Position numbers and translations under genes: made by a program. A DNA stretch of 64,000 bases from Lachnospiraceae bacterium (lineage in GTDB: Bacteria; Bacillota; Clostridia; Lachnospirales; Lachnospiraceae). The notes under the pieces were generated by a model that made no database searches, was not told the origin of the DNA, and saw only the letters and a list, made by a program, of their open reading frames with translations. Positions 47,123 through 55,904 of the stretch are shown here, piece after piece. The DNA is taken from assembly GCA_017436305.1 (NCBI GenBank), contig JAFSDJ010000074.1:33020-97019 (forward strand), written 5' to 3'. The stretch's first letter is position 1; each line of letters starts with the position of its first letter.

Positions 47123-47428
47123 TGTTCCACCCCTTCTCTTAATCAATATACAAAATCCACAATATCAACTTATTAGAAACGAGCCTTCTCTACCCATTTC
47201 TATTCATTTTAATATAAATATACAAAAAAATCTACCAATTTTCTATATTTTTTTATGCAATTTATATGCTTTTCACATTTTTTTCACAATGCTAACTTAT
47301 GTACAACCTTCACAACATATTACAAACAGTTATTTTCTGTTTAGTATTCCTTCATAAAATTGTTGGCAACAAACCGCCATATGCTTTAAAATAACCATTA
47401 GACAAAAACAGAAAGAATGGTAATTTAT
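47123..47428. other. Divergent gap between the PucR-like and EamA genes
   Basis: A 306-bp, very AT-rich stretch with many T and A runs, no open frame of note and no strong hairpin. A GCTAACTTATG motif (about 47290), also seen near 5315, and TGTTG/CAACA (about 47363) are the only marks. It must hold promoters for both directions, but none matched consensus well. Confidence 0.5.
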
Positions 47429-48358
47429 ATGAATTTAAAGAATTCTCTTCTACTTATTTTAGCCGCTTTTATCTGGGGATTTGCTTTTGTGGCCCAAAGT
47501 GTAAGTATGGATTATATTGAGCCGTTTACTTTTAATTGTATTCGCTGCGTCATGGGTGGAATTGTATTGATTCCATGTATGGCTGCTCTGAATTTTAAAA
47601 ATAAAAGTAAGCAACAGCTAACTGTGCAGATAGCCACTGCTAACTCTGGTAAGGTCATGGAAACGTCTGAACAAAACAATGTATTTTTTACAAAGGACAG
47701 AAAAACTCTTCTTACAGCAGGTATTCTCTGCGGAACTGCCTTATTTATTGCAAGTAATTTACAACAGATTGGGATAATGTATACGACTGTTGGAAAAGCC
47801 GGTTTTATTACTGCACTTTATATTGTTATGGTTCCTATACTTGGTCTGTTTATTAGGAAAAAGGTCCGGGGGTTTGTCTGGATTGGAGTTATTTTGTCCG
47901 TTATTGGACTGTATTTACTTTGTATGGGGGAGTCTGTTTCTTTTGGCAGGGGCGATTTTTTACTGCTTCTTTGTGCGTTGTTTTTTTCAATACAAATTTT
48001 AATTGTAGATTACTATGCACCTAAGGTAGATGGACTTAAATTGTCCTGTATGGAATTTTTTGTATGTGGTATTTTATCAGGTGTTTGTATGTTTCTTTTT
48101 GAAACACCTGCACTTTCTCAGATTTTTATGGCAAAAATCCCCCTTTTATACGCTGGTGTACTATCCTGTGGAGTTGGCTACACATTGCAGATTATCGGGC
48201 AACAAAAGGTAAATCCCACAGTTGCCTCCCTGCTTTTAAGTCTGGAATCGGTATTTTCGGTTTTAGCCGGATTTTTGATTTTAGGACAAACTTTGTCAGG
48301 CAGGGAGTTAGCCGGATGTGTGCTGATGTTTGTAGCAATTATTCTGGCACAGCTTTAA
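47429..48358 (+). CDS. EamA/DMT-family transporter
   Basis: About 309 residues and ten membrane helices as two EamA repeats. It opens MNLKNSLLLILAAFIWGFAFVAQS, has GILCGTALFIASNLQQIGIMYTTVGKAGFITALYIVMVP, and closes the second repeat with ASLLLSLESVFSVLAGFLILGQ. A hydrophilic loop of about 40 residues separates helices two and three. Substrates in this family are amino acids, metabolites or drugs; none can be assigned here. Two in-frame ATGs (47417 and 47429) compete and the ribosome site is weak; the second is preferred because it places the hydrophobic start as usual. Confidence 0.87.
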   Translation: MNLKNSLLLILAAFIWGFAFVAQSVSMDYIEPFTFNCIRCVMGGIVLIPCMAALNFKNKSKQQLTVQIATANSGKVMETSEQNNVFFTKDRKTLLTAGILCGTALFIASNLQQIGIMYTTVGKAGFITALYIVMVPILGLFIRKKVRGFVWIGVILSVIGLYLLCMGESVSFGRGDFLLLLCALFFSIQILIVDYYAPKVDGLKLSCMEFFVCGILSGVCMFLFETPALSQIFMAKIPLLYAGVLSCGVGYTLQIIGQQKVNPTVASLLLSLESVFSVLAGFLILGQTLSGRELAGCVLMFVAIILAQL

Positions 48359-48434
48359 CCGGATTATAAATAGGTATTCCATCTTCTACACCCTTGTGTT
48401 TCTACCCACATACATTAAAGAAAAAGGGTTTTTT

Positions 48435-49568
48435 ATGGAAATATATGTTGTGAGGGAAGGGGATAGTGTAGATTCCATTGCCTCGTCATATGGAATTTCT
48501 TCGGAGTCGGTTTTGTATAATAATCAGATTCCCTATCCTTACAGGCTTGCTGTTGGGCAGGCGCTTTTGCTGTCTACAGGAGCCAATGATGGGGAGCGAA
48601 AGTCGGTTTTCGTAAATGGGTATGCTTATCCTTTTATTAGTCCATATGTATTGGAAGAAACACTTCCCTATTTGTCGGATTTGTCTATTTTTTCTTATGG
48701 TTTTACTACAGAAGGTGACTTGGTTGCGCCGCTTTTGAATGATGACTGGATGATTGAAATGGCAGAAAATTTTTCTGTAAGACCGATTCTGACACTAACT
48801 CCTTTTGGAGCAGATGGGAATTTTAATAACAATTTGATTTCTGCTATTGTGAATAATCCTGTAGCCCAGGAAAATTTGATTTCTCAGTTAGTCTACACCG
48901 CTAATACAAGAGGATTTCGTGGAGTAGATATTGATTTTGAATTTATTTTACCTCAGGATAAGGATGCTTTTGTGGGGTTTGTTGCCAATGTACAAGAGGC
49001 TTTTCGTGCTTTAGGATATCCGGTTTCTGTGGCATTGGCACCAAAAACTTCAGATACGCAGACCGGGCTTTTATATGAAGGAAAAGATTATGGACAGCTT
49101 GGGCAGGTAGCGGATAATGTGTTACTGATGACGTATGAATGGGGGTATACCTACGGGCCACCAATGGCTGTGGCACCTGTCAGTAAGGTACGGGAAGTTG
49201 TGGAATATGCTGTCAGTAAAATTTCCGCTGATAAAATTAATCTGGGGATTCCAAACTATGGTTACGACTGGACACTGCCTTTTGAACGGGGCATTTCTAA
49301 GGCCCGGACCATTGGAAATGTGGAGGCAGTTCAGCTTGCTATCAATTATGGTGTTCCTATTTATTTTGACTCTGTTTCTATGACACCTTATTTTTATTAT
49401 GAAAGTGAAGGATTTTATCATGAGGTGTGGTTTGAGGATGTGAGAAGTCTTCTGGCAAAGTTTGCGCTGGTAAATGAGTTTAACTTACGCGGAATGGGAT
49501 ATTGGCAGATTATGCAGTTGTTTCGGGCTAACTGGTTGTTGCTTGCGGATAGGTTCTGGATTTTTTAG
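48435..49568 (+). CDS. LysM plus GH18 spore-type glycosidase (YaaH/SleL-like)
   Basis: A 377-residue protein with one N-terminal LysM (about 1-48, IYVVREGDSVDSIASSYGIS) that binds peptidoglycan and a GH18 barrel with the catalytic DxDxE in RGVDIDFEF near residue 170. Other family marks are FGADGNFNNN, LLMTYEWGYTYG, NLGIPNYGYDW and MGYWQIMQLF. SleL/YaaH proteins lie in the spore coat or cortex and cut cortex peptidoglycan during germination. They usually have two LysM domains, so one is short. There is no signal peptide, as is usual for coat proteins. AAAGGG lies before the ATG; the GTG at 48396 is unlikely. Confidence 0.9.
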   Translation: MEIYVVREGDSVDSIASSYGISSESVLYNNQIPYPYRLAVGQALLLSTGANDGERKSVFVNGYAYPFISPYVLEETLPYLSDLSIFSYGFTTEGDLVAPLLNDDWMIEMAENFSVRPILTLTPFGADGNFNNNLISAIVNNPVAQENLISQLVYTANTRGFRGVDIDFEFILPQDKDAFVGFVANVQEAFRALGYPVSVALAPKTSDTQTGLLYEGKDYGQLGQVADNVLLMTYEWGYTYGPPMAVAPVSKVREVVEYAVSKISADKINLGIPNYGYDWTLPFERGISKARTIGNVEAVQLAINYGVPIYFDSVSMTPYFYYESEGFYHEVWFEDVRSLLAKFALVNEFNLRGMGYWQIMQLFRANWLLLADRFWIF

Positions 49569-49606
49569 GCAGGAGAGATTGGCTGACACGCTTTTCGCTG
49601 AGTTTC

Positions 49607-49655
49607 ACACGTGGGTTCTTAGCTTGTATAGGACACAAGCTAAGAACCGGCGTGT
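49607..49655. repeat. Long intergenic hairpin between convergent genes
   Basis: GGTTCTTAGCTTGT (49614-49627) and ACAAGCTAAGAACC (49635-49648) give 14 perfect pairs. A further ACACG/CGTGT stem lies outside a 2-base internal loop. No T-run follows on either strand, so it is not a standard terminator, though it could still stop or protect the two converging messages. The rest of the gap 49569-49742 holds no gene. Confidence 0.75.
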
Positions 49656-49742
49656 TCAAACGGTCTGCAAATTTTCTCCGGCCTTGTCTGCTGCCTCATT
49701 GGCCTGGAGTTACTTTTGCTTCTTTATTTCTGCAGAATAAAT

Positions 49743-50507
49743 CTACAAATCCGCCCCGTGGTCAATTACGATAATTTGTCCTGTAATAGCTGAGGATTCA
49801 TCGCTTGCTAAGAATAAAATAGCATTAGCTACTTCCTGTGGCATACATACCGGCAAACTTAAGTCCGCGTGTTTTGCCATGGCACCCATCATATCAGGGT
49901 CTAAATTTTCTTTTTTCATTCCCATTGTCATAGGTGTTACAACACTTCCCGGACAAAGAGCATTGCAACGTACATTATCACCGGCACAGCGCATTGCGAT
50001 ATTTTTTGTCATGCCAATTACGGCTGCTTTACTTGCCACATATGCAACGCCACCGCCTCCTGTATAGCCTGCCACACTGGAAATATTTACAATAGAACCG
50101 GACTTTTTCTCTATTAGAACCTTGGAGGCTTCTCTTGTTATGTAAAGAGTTCCTTTTGTGTTAATGTCTATCAGTGTGTCGATAGTTTCGTCAGTTACTT
50201 TTTCCACTGCTTCAATACCATTATCCACAACTCCTGCATTATTTACTAAAATATCAATAGTTCCAAAAGTTTCTACTGCTTTGTCAATTACCGCTTTGCA
50301 TTGTTCCTTTTTAGAAATGTCACAAGGAACCGCCAATGCCTCTCCGCCTGCTGCCTTGATTTTTTCTGCCACAGCCTCTAGCTGTTCAACTCTTCTGGCA
50401 GAAATAACCACTTTCGCACCTTCTTTCGCAAAAAGCTCTGCTGCGCAAGCTCCAATTCCGGAGTTACCACCTGTGATTACCGCTACTTTTCCTTCAAGTC
50501 TTCCCAT
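49743..50507 (-). CDS. SDR-family dehydrogenase/reductase
   Basis: A 254-residue classical short-chain dehydrogenase. TGGNSGIG (about 12-19) binds NAD(P), NNAGV is present, and the catalytic triad is Ser in VNISSVAGY and YVASK. The Arg pair in SARRVEQ suggests NADP(H). It resembles FabG-like and hydroxysteroid-dehydrogenase-like proteins; substrate cannot be told. It is a single gene with AGGAGG before its ATG and a TATAAT-like box about 100 bases upstream. It converges on the GH18 gene. Confidence 0.9.
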   Translation of the reverse strand: MGRLEGKVAVITGGNSGIGACAAELFAKEGAKVVISARRVEQLEAVAEKIKAAGGEALAVPCDISKKEQCKAVIDKAVETFGTIDILVNNAGVVDNGIEAVEKVTDETIDTLIDINTKGTLYITREASKVLIEKKSGSIVNISSVAGYTGGGGVAYVASKAAVIGMTKNIAMRCAGDNVRCNALCPGSVVTPMTMGMKKENLDPDMMGAMAKHADLSLPVCMPQEVANAILFLASDESSAITGQIIVIDHGADL

Positions 50508-50720
50508 AGAAATTACCTCCTTTTTATTCTTTTTTCATAACCCGTTACTACTAAAATACCAGTCAGAAAAACCCCGTGCTTTAGGCACTTTGATTTGCCT
50601 GTTTCTCGTATTATAATAAGAATGCCATTTCCTTAGCATTTTATGTATCCTAAGTATATCATATGCCTAAGCAAATAAGTATATATTTTTTCATTTTTTA
50701 TAGGGCGTAGCCGGCCCCTG

Positions 50721-51617
50721 TTACAACAACAACCCTTCAAAGAAATCCTGATACCCCAGTTTCTCCTCTTTAAACCGAATCAGCATTCCTTTCATCTCCG
50801 GATAATCTTCCTTCATATCAGTTAAAATATCCTGGAAATTTTCTTCCGTCACACAGCCTATATCCATAAAAAGCTGAAAATACTCTGCCTCTTCTCCATG
50901 CTCTAAAAGCAATACTTCCCATGTTTCTTCTGATTCACAGCCTTTCGTATGGGCAAGAAGATACTCTTTTAATTCCTTTTCAATTTCCTCAGATAGCCCA
51001 TAAGAATAAAGCAAACGCAGGAATGCAAGCCTGACTTTTCCTTTTCGTTTTTCCTTTGCAAAATCCTCCGGGTTGTTTCCGTAGTCTTCTTCCCCACAAA
51101 GGATAACCTTTGTGTAACCTTCTTCATCATCTTTTCTTAAAATAGTTAACATTCTGGCATCCCATTTTTGAAGCCAGGAATTGGTTCCTGCTTCCCTTGG
51201 GACAAATAAATAGTCTGCATCTAACATAACCGGAACTGCTGCCAACAGAAACGGAATAAAGTTAGCCACAGCTTCCTCCCATACAGGGCATAAATGAATT
51301 TTTCGTAATTTTACACAGTCTAAAAAAGCTCCTTTTCCTAACACCACATCTTTTGAAAATGTTACACTTTCCAATTGGCTGCAATGAGAAAAAGCCCAGT
51401 TTTCTATAATTTTTACTGTTTCCGGCAAAATTACCCTTCTAACTTTCTTGTTGCTTAAAAACGCCTTTTTTCCAATTCCCGTAACAGGAATATTTTCTAT
51501 TTCCTTTGGTACTTCCACCGTCACTTCATTTCCCTGATACTCTAAAATAGAAATGCCTTCTTTTTCTTTTACATAAAAAAATATGCCTCCCCTTAGATGA
51601 AATTCCGCTTTTTTCAT
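50721..51617 (-). CDS. BspA-type leucine-rich-repeat protein
   Basis: A 298-residue protein with no signal peptide. Residues about 15-100 hold three LRR_5 repeats: VTGIGKKAFLSNKKVRRVILPETVKIIENWAFSHC and the following LESVTFSKDVVLGKGAFLDC. The rest (100-298) is helical and not recognised. It is the third gene of a set with the MoxR-like ATPase (72 bp upstream) and the VWA-like protein. Since it stays in the cytoplasm, the repeats probably bind a protein partner, perhaps to bring a target to the ATPase (inference). Confidence 0.8.
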   Translation of the reverse strand: MKKAEFHLRGGIFFYVKEKEGISILEYQGNEVTVEVPKEIENIPVTGIGKKAFLSNKKVRRVILPETVKIIENWAFSHCSQLESVTFSKDVVLGKGAFLDCVKLRKIHLCPVWEEAVANFIPFLLAAVPVMLDADYLFVPREAGTNSWLQKWDARMLTILRKDDEEGYTKVILCGEEDYGNNPEDFAKEKRKGKVRLAFLRLLYSYGLSEEIEKELKEYLLAHTKGCESEETWEVLLLEHGEEAEYFQLFMDIGCVTEENFQDILTDMKEDYPEMKGMLIRFKEEKLGYQDFFEGLLL

Positions 51618-51689
51618 ATGCCATACCGCCTTTAATTATCTATAAGATTTAGAATGTGACAAGTAGGGCAAGGATTTCCTGCCCCAATC

Positions 51690-53213
51690 CTATAATTCCA
51701 GTGCTGCGATTTCCTTTTTCAAATCCATCTGTCTTTCTGATATCATCATCTGTTTATTATATTTAATGTAATCCTCACTGCCAAACAGTCCGATAAATCT
51801 TGCACTATAAGTATTTACTGTCAGCTCTGTTACAAGAATCAACATTTCATTAGCCTCTCCAAAGGCTTTTTCCACAAATAAAAACATCTGATGAAGCATT
51901 GCTTTTACCGATTCTGTTTCTGACTTCATAGTCATAACTTCCTGATTGAATTTCTCTTTTATCTGCTCATAAGCTAACTGGCCGGAAGGTATCTGACTAA
52001 CATACAGATTCTTTTTTACAGTTGACAAAAATTGAATAATCCTCTTGTTTTTTCTTTTCTCCGCCTTAGATAAAGAGTTAGCCTTTGCTAACGAATTTAA
52101 CAATTTTTCTTTAGCTTCTATTTGCTTTTCCAATATATCTATCAGACTGTCCTGATCTGCCTTTTCCTCTTTTTCCAGCAATGAACCGGCAGCCCTTAAA
52201 ACCACCATCGTGTCCTTTAAGTAATCTGAGGTTTCTATATTTTCTTTCATTGCACCAAGCACTTTATCCAAAAGCATTCCCATTAAGGAAAGTCTTTCAT
52301 CAAATGCTGCCACCCTTGCTTTTTCTATGGTTTCTTCCAAAATGTGACCTGCTAAAATTTCTTCTATCTGATAGTCATTTTTATATTTCTGATATAAATC
52401 ATAATAGGCCGCAAACTCTTTTACAACCCGTTCATTTCGGATATATTGCTCTATTAGTGTTTCATCCACTAAAAGCTTTTCTTCTTCATAAAGGAATAAA
52501 ATCTGTGAAAGATCCTCCCAGCCTCTTGCTGTTACATAAGCTCTCCCTCTTACAGTAGTTTCCATATGATAAAAATACTCTTTTTTCAAATCTAAGAAGC
52601 TGACAATGGCATTGTGAATCCCCATTTCCAGTGCGTATTCTTTCCATGTATTATAATCTGCTTCTACCTGTAAAATTTTCAAACGGTCCAGTGTTACTAC
52701 GTCAAATTCTCTTACCGATTTGTTGTATTCCGGCGGATTTCCGGCTGTTACGATAACCCAGCCTTCCGGTACTTTATGTTTTCCAAATATTTTATACTGC
52801 AGAAATTGAAGCATGGAAGGAGATAAGGTTTCGGAAACACAATTGATTTCATCCAAAAATAAAATCCCTTCCTTTATTCCACTTTCTTCCATAACCTCAT
52901 AAATAGAAGCAATAATTTCGCTCATGGTATACTCAGATACATCATAGGTTTCTCCATGGTATTCTTTTTGCTTAATAATCGGAAGTCCAAGTGCAGACTG
53001 CCTTGTATGATGAGTCATGGAATAAGAAACAAGGGCGATGCCAAGCTCACTGGCAACCTGCTCCATAACTGCAGTTTTTCCGATTCCGGGCGCACCTAAC
53101 AAAAAAATGGGACGCTGTCTTATTACCGGAATCCGATATTCTAAAAACTCATCCTTTTTTAAATATAGCTGTACTGTATTTTTGATTGTTTCCTTAGCCT
53201 GCTTTATGTTCAT
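51690..53213 (-). CDS. MoxR-like AAA+ ATPase
   Basis: About 507 residues. The AAA+ core in the first 260 has Walker A FLLGAPGIGKTAVM, Walker B GILFLDEINCV, sensor-1 VIVTAGNPPEY and an Arg-finger region DVVTLDRLKIL. The C-terminal 240 residues are helical, partly coiled-coil, and not recognised. MoxR ATPases act with VWA proteins as chaperones or metal-insertion machines. Here the VWA-like gene is upstream, separated by 107 bp, and an LRR gene follows. GGGAG precedes the ATG at 53213. A GTTAGC palindrome lies inside at 52077-52092. Confidence 0.9.
   Translation of the reverse strand: MNIKQAKETIKNTVQLYLKKDEFLEYRIPVIRQRPIFLLGAPGIGKTAVMEQVASELGIALVSYSMTHHTRQSALGLPIIKQKEYHGETYDVSEYTMSEIIASIYEVMEESGIKEGILFLDEINCVSETLSPSMLQFLQYKIFGKHKVPEGWVIVTAGNPPEYNKSVREFDVVTLDRLKILQVEADYNTWKEYALEMGIHNAIVSFLDLKKEYFYHMETTVRGRAYVTARGWEDLSQILFLYEEEKLLVDETLIEQYIRNERVVKEFAAYYDLYQKYKNDYQIEEILAGHILEETIEKARVAAFDERLSLMGMLLDKVLGAMKENIETSDYLKDTMVVLRAAGSLLEKEEKADQDSLIDILEKQIEAKEKLLNSLAKANSLSKAEKRKNKRIIQFLSTVKKNLYVSQIPSGQLAYEQIKEKFNQEVMTMKSETESVKAMLHQMFLFVEKAFGEANEMLILVTELTVNTYSARFIGLFGSEDYIKYNKQMMISERQMDLKKEIAALEL
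52077..52092. repeat. GTTAGCNNNNGCTAAC palindrome inside the MoxR-like gene
   Basis: GTTAGC-CTTT-GCTAAC with perfect arms, read on the coding strand as L-A-K-A-N. Confidence 0.85.
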
Positions 53214-53279
53214 GTTAATTCTCCCTACTCTCCTTCTTCCTTTCAACTTTTTACCATTTCTGATTTTCTCTACTAACCA

Positions 53280-53311
53280 GTTACTGTTTGGGACCTGACC
53301 TATTCAGTAAC
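53280..53311. repeat. Intergenic inverted repeat GTTACTG-N18-CAGTAAC
   Basis: Perfect 7-bp arms at 53280-53286 and 53305-53311 lie in the gap between the VWA-like and MoxR-like genes. It shares its ends with the 147-bp element at 19028-19174 and may be a shortened relative. Confidence 0.65.
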
Positions 53312-53320
53312 ATTTGCTCT

Positions 53321-54685
53321 TTATTCCTTCCGGTTCTCATCCAGCTCATCTTCATCAAGTACTACCTTTATTGCCCATGGTGGTACCTGAGGCTTTCTGT
53401 CGTCATCTTCTAAAAATGCAAAAATCACATCATATTCCGGCATTCTTTCCGGGTATATTCCGTATCCATCCGTGAAATAAATAAGGCCTTTCAGGTTATC
53501 AAACTCCCCCTGTTCCAACAATTGTTCTACATATTCAAACACTGGTCGAAAGTCCGTAGCACCAAATCCGGTCAGCTTTCCATAAGTAATAAATTCATCA
53601 AACTGCTCCTGACTAGTAATCTTTGTATCATTTTGCACCTGATTGTCGCATTGAATAATATGCACATTAATTTTATGAAAAAAATTTTCACTTCCCTTTA
53701 AAATGGAATAGGTCTTTTTTAAAAATGCCTGCACTACTTTTCCTCTGCAGGAAGCCGAAGTATCAAGGGCAATTACAAAATCTTTCACTTTTTGTACTTC
53801 ATGATATTCAAGTGGTTCAATCAGGGGCACATTTCCATAGGAAGCTAATCCATAGGTATAATAAATATAATCAAATTCCTCCGGATTTATCTGAATATCC
53901 TCACCCATAACCGTAAAACGTTTCAGTATTTCCCCATAATCATATCGGTCTTTTGTTGCCTCTTCCAGATTTTTTGTAAGGCTTTCGGAACCGGTTTTAT
54001 TTTTAGAAAAGCTTTTTAAATCCGCCTTTACTCTTTCGCCGATTTTTTTCCATTGCTCCTCTGTAATAAAAAGCTGTTCCTGTTCCTTCCATAGAATATG
54101 CTCATCTTTTTGAAATAACCTCTGTAATTCTTCCCGTTCTTCTTGCTCCAAAAGACTTTTCTTAAAGAATCGATACAACTTTTCTGCGGTAAGACTTCCT
54201 GCCTCTTCTTTTAATTTAAGAAGCCATGCTTTTGCTTCCTCATCCTTTTTTAAGTTAGCATAGGATAACTCCATTTCCAAAATGGTATTTTCCACTGCAA
54301 TATCTGCCGCCAAATTCCAACTTTCTTCTTCCATTTTATCATATTGGAAATTGTGGTAAAAGATATGGTGAAATAATATGTGCAATAAAAGTCTTACTAC
54401 ATAATTATTATCCTGCTCATATTTTTTCAGAATGTAAACAGGATTATAATAGATATTTTTCCCATCAGAGCATACACTGCTACGTCCTGTTTCAGCCTTT
54501 GGTACAAGGCCTGAAACTGCCACATCTAAAAAGCGTAAATGCACAAAAACAGAATCTCTTGCCAGTCGGAATAGTTCCTCTGAAAGAGCTTCTGTTTTTT
54601 TCTCTTTTTCTATTTGAATCTGATTTTTTACTTGAACCTGATTTTCCTTTTTCACTGTTTTTAAATCCATCCCTGTTCTTTCCAT
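53321..54685 (-). CDS. VWA-like / DUF2201-type protein
   Basis: A 454-residue cytoplasmic protein. The N-terminal DUF2201 metallopeptidase-like region (about 25-300) has LLLHILFHHIFYH where relatives usually carry HExxH; the Glu is Ile here, so peptidase activity is doubtful. The C-terminal VWA-like domain has a full MIDAS metal site: FVIALDTSASCRG (DxSxS), GFGATDFRPVFE (Thr) and LIYFTDGYG (Asp). It is the first gene of the VWA-MoxR-LRR set. GAGG lies 4 bases before the ATG. The pair would form a MoxR-VWA machine of unknown target. Confidence 0.85.
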   Translation of the reverse strand: MERTGMDLKTVKKENQVQVKNQIQIEKEKKTEALSEELFRLARDSVFVHLRFLDVAVSGLVPKAETGRSSVCSDGKNIYYNPVYILKKYEQDNNYVVRLLLHILFHHIFYHNFQYDKMEEESWNLAADIAVENTILEMELSYANLKKDEEAKAWLLKLKEEAGSLTAEKLYRFFKKSLLEQEEREELQRLFQKDEHILWKEQEQLFITEEQWKKIGERVKADLKSFSKNKTGSESLTKNLEEATKDRYDYGEILKRFTVMGEDIQINPEEFDYIYYTYGLASYGNVPLIEPLEYHEVQKVKDFVIALDTSASCRGKVVQAFLKKTYSILKGSENFFHKINVHIIQCDNQVQNDTKITSQEQFDEFITYGKLTGFGATDFRPVFEYVEQLLEQGEFDNLKGLIYFTDGYGIYPERMPEYDVIFAFLEDDDRKPQVPPWAIKVVLDEDELDENRKE

Positions 54686-54778
54686 CAGTCCTCATCAACC
54701 GGCTATAAGCCACATCTTTTTCTATCTGCCTCATCTATAGCTTTGGCAATTGGGGCAATTTTATCCCGTCAATAATTT

Positions 54779-55540
54779 TTATAAGTATTTCTCTATAACA
54801 CTCTGCTGCACTACTTTATCTCCCAACAATGTAATCGCCTGAACCGGGCAGTTATTTATACAGCGATAGCACATAGTACAGCTTTCATGAGAAATTGCTT
54901 TTTTCTCTTCTATGGTAATATTTTTCATAGGACATAAACCTGCGCATTTTCCACAGCCAATACATTTTTCCTTATTTATTTTCAGTTTGTCTGTATAGTT
55001 TTTGGTTTTATTATAAAAATACAATCGTTGCCCCAATAGCCCTGCCATATGATAAAAAAGGTTCAGACCTTCTTTTGTAGGCCTTCCTTCTTTGTAACGG
55101 TTAGCAGCTGCTTCTATTTTTACTTTTGATTTATTTACCATTGCACGATTTTTTTCCAAAGTCTTTTTTAAAACCTTTTCGTCACAAATACAGTCCGGCA
55201 TTGCCAGGTGGAGACCTCCTGTTATTTTAGCACCATATTTTTTCAACTGTCTGGCTGCCACTCCTGCTCCGTCTCCGCTAAACAATCCCATTGTTGCTAC
55301 CAAATAGATTTTTTTATCCATCCAAAGATCCTTGTTTTCTATTATAAAATCATTTAATATTTTGGGCAAATTGCTATAGTAAATAGGATATCCCAAAATG
55401 ATTTCCTGCTCCTTTTTAATTTGTTCTGACACATTTTCAGCTTCTATAGAATATGCTTTTGCATCTGTTTCCAACTGCTGTAATAGATATTCTACGCAAA
55501 ATCTTGTGTTTCCTGTACCACTAAAATAAATTCCTATCAT
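54779..55540 (-). CDS. EFR1-family flavodoxin-ferredoxin fusion protein
   Basis: A 253-residue protein with an N-terminal flavodoxin-like fold (MIGIYFSGTGNTRFCVEYLL binds FMN phosphate; LVATMGLFSGDGAG lies near the flavin) and a C-terminal pair of [4Fe-4S] motifs, CIGCGKCAGLCP and CTMCYRCINNCP. The layout matches the EFR1 proteins common in gut Clostridia; electron partners are unknown. GGAG precedes the ATG at 55540. A gene remnant with two operator palindromes lies just upstream, implying that this gene was once under a local repressor. Confidence 0.92.
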   Translation of the reverse strand: MIGIYFSGTGNTRFCVEYLLQQLETDAKAYSIEAENVSEQIKKEQEIILGYPIYYSNLPKILNDFIIENKDLWMDKKIYLVATMGLFSGDGAGVAARQLKKYGAKITGGLHLAMPDCICDEKVLKKTLEKNRAMVNKSKVKIEAAANRYKEGRPTKEGLNLFYHMAGLLGQRLYFYNKTKNYTDKLKINKEKCIGCGKCAGLCPMKNITIEEKKAISHESCTMCYRCINNCPVQAITLLGDKVVQQSVIEKYL

Positions 55541-55582
55541 ACTCTCTCCTATATACATTCACTAACTAATGGTTACTCTCTG

Positions 55583-55714
55583 CTAACTTTGCTTAATTGA
55601 CTTTAAAATCATTGCAAAGCTTTGTTTTCTATACTCTGCAACATTTATGCCAAACTGCTCTTCAATATATTTATGCTTTTTTTCTTCTGCATAAGATTCT
55701 TTTACTTTTGGCAT
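55583..55714 (-). pseudogene. 43-codon frame, probable collapsed TetR-type regulator
   Basis: ATG at 55714 to TAG at 55583 encodes 43 residues starting MPKVKESYAEEKKHKYIEEQ and ending MILKSIKQS. The first 13 residues look like the start of TetR/AcrR regulators, but the helix-turn-helix and ligand domain that should follow are absent. The end resembles the closing helix of such a protein. GAGGGG precedes the ATG, and two TGACANNNTGTCA operators lie upstream. The simplest view is an internal in-frame deletion joining head and tail. A genuine small protein is the alternative. Confidence 0.5.
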
Positions 55715-55736
55715 ATTTTTTCTTACCCCTCATAAA

Positions 55737-55805
55737 TGACAACGTGTCAGTTTTTATTTTGATTTCATTATACGTTTTTGTCAATGAAAAATTGACACAT
55801 TGTCA
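55737..55805 (-). promoter_or_regulatory. Paired operators TGACANNNTGTCA around a promoter
   Basis: Two 13-bp palindromes, TGACA-ACG-TGTCA (55737-55749) and TGACA-CAT-TGTCA (55793-55805), flank TTGACA-like and TATAAT-like boxes on the minus strand (55779-55784 and 55767-55772; their mutual spacing is off, and CAAAAT at 55756-55761 fits TTGACA at 17 bases). A third arm pair, TGTCAAT/ATTGACA, lies between. This is a typical autoregulated repressor promoter. Confidence 0.7.
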
Positions 55806-55856
55806 GTTTTACAAAAAAGGTTAGCCCATAAGCTGTACTGTTACATTTTAATCTGC

Positions 55857-55894
55857 AAAAAGTGACGGTTCCTTTATGGTAGCCGCCACTTTTT
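55857..55894 (-). terminator. Terminator of the toxin-antitoxin pair
   Basis: AAAAAGTG-CGG pairs with CCG-CACTTTTT across one mismatch and a 14-base loop, 11 bases past the toxin stop, with a T-run on the minus strand. Confidence 0.85.
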
Positions 55895-55904
55895 ATATAT
55901 AATT

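Noticed and set aside
49474-49740. Plus-strand frame running past the GH18 gene through the hairpin
   Set aside because: It starts inside the GH18 gene in another frame, lacks a ribosome site, and codes across the hairpin with odd composition.
50158-50616. 152-codon plus-strand frame opposite the SDR gene
   Set aside because: Mirror of a well-supported SDR with an intact catalytic triad; no ribosome site.
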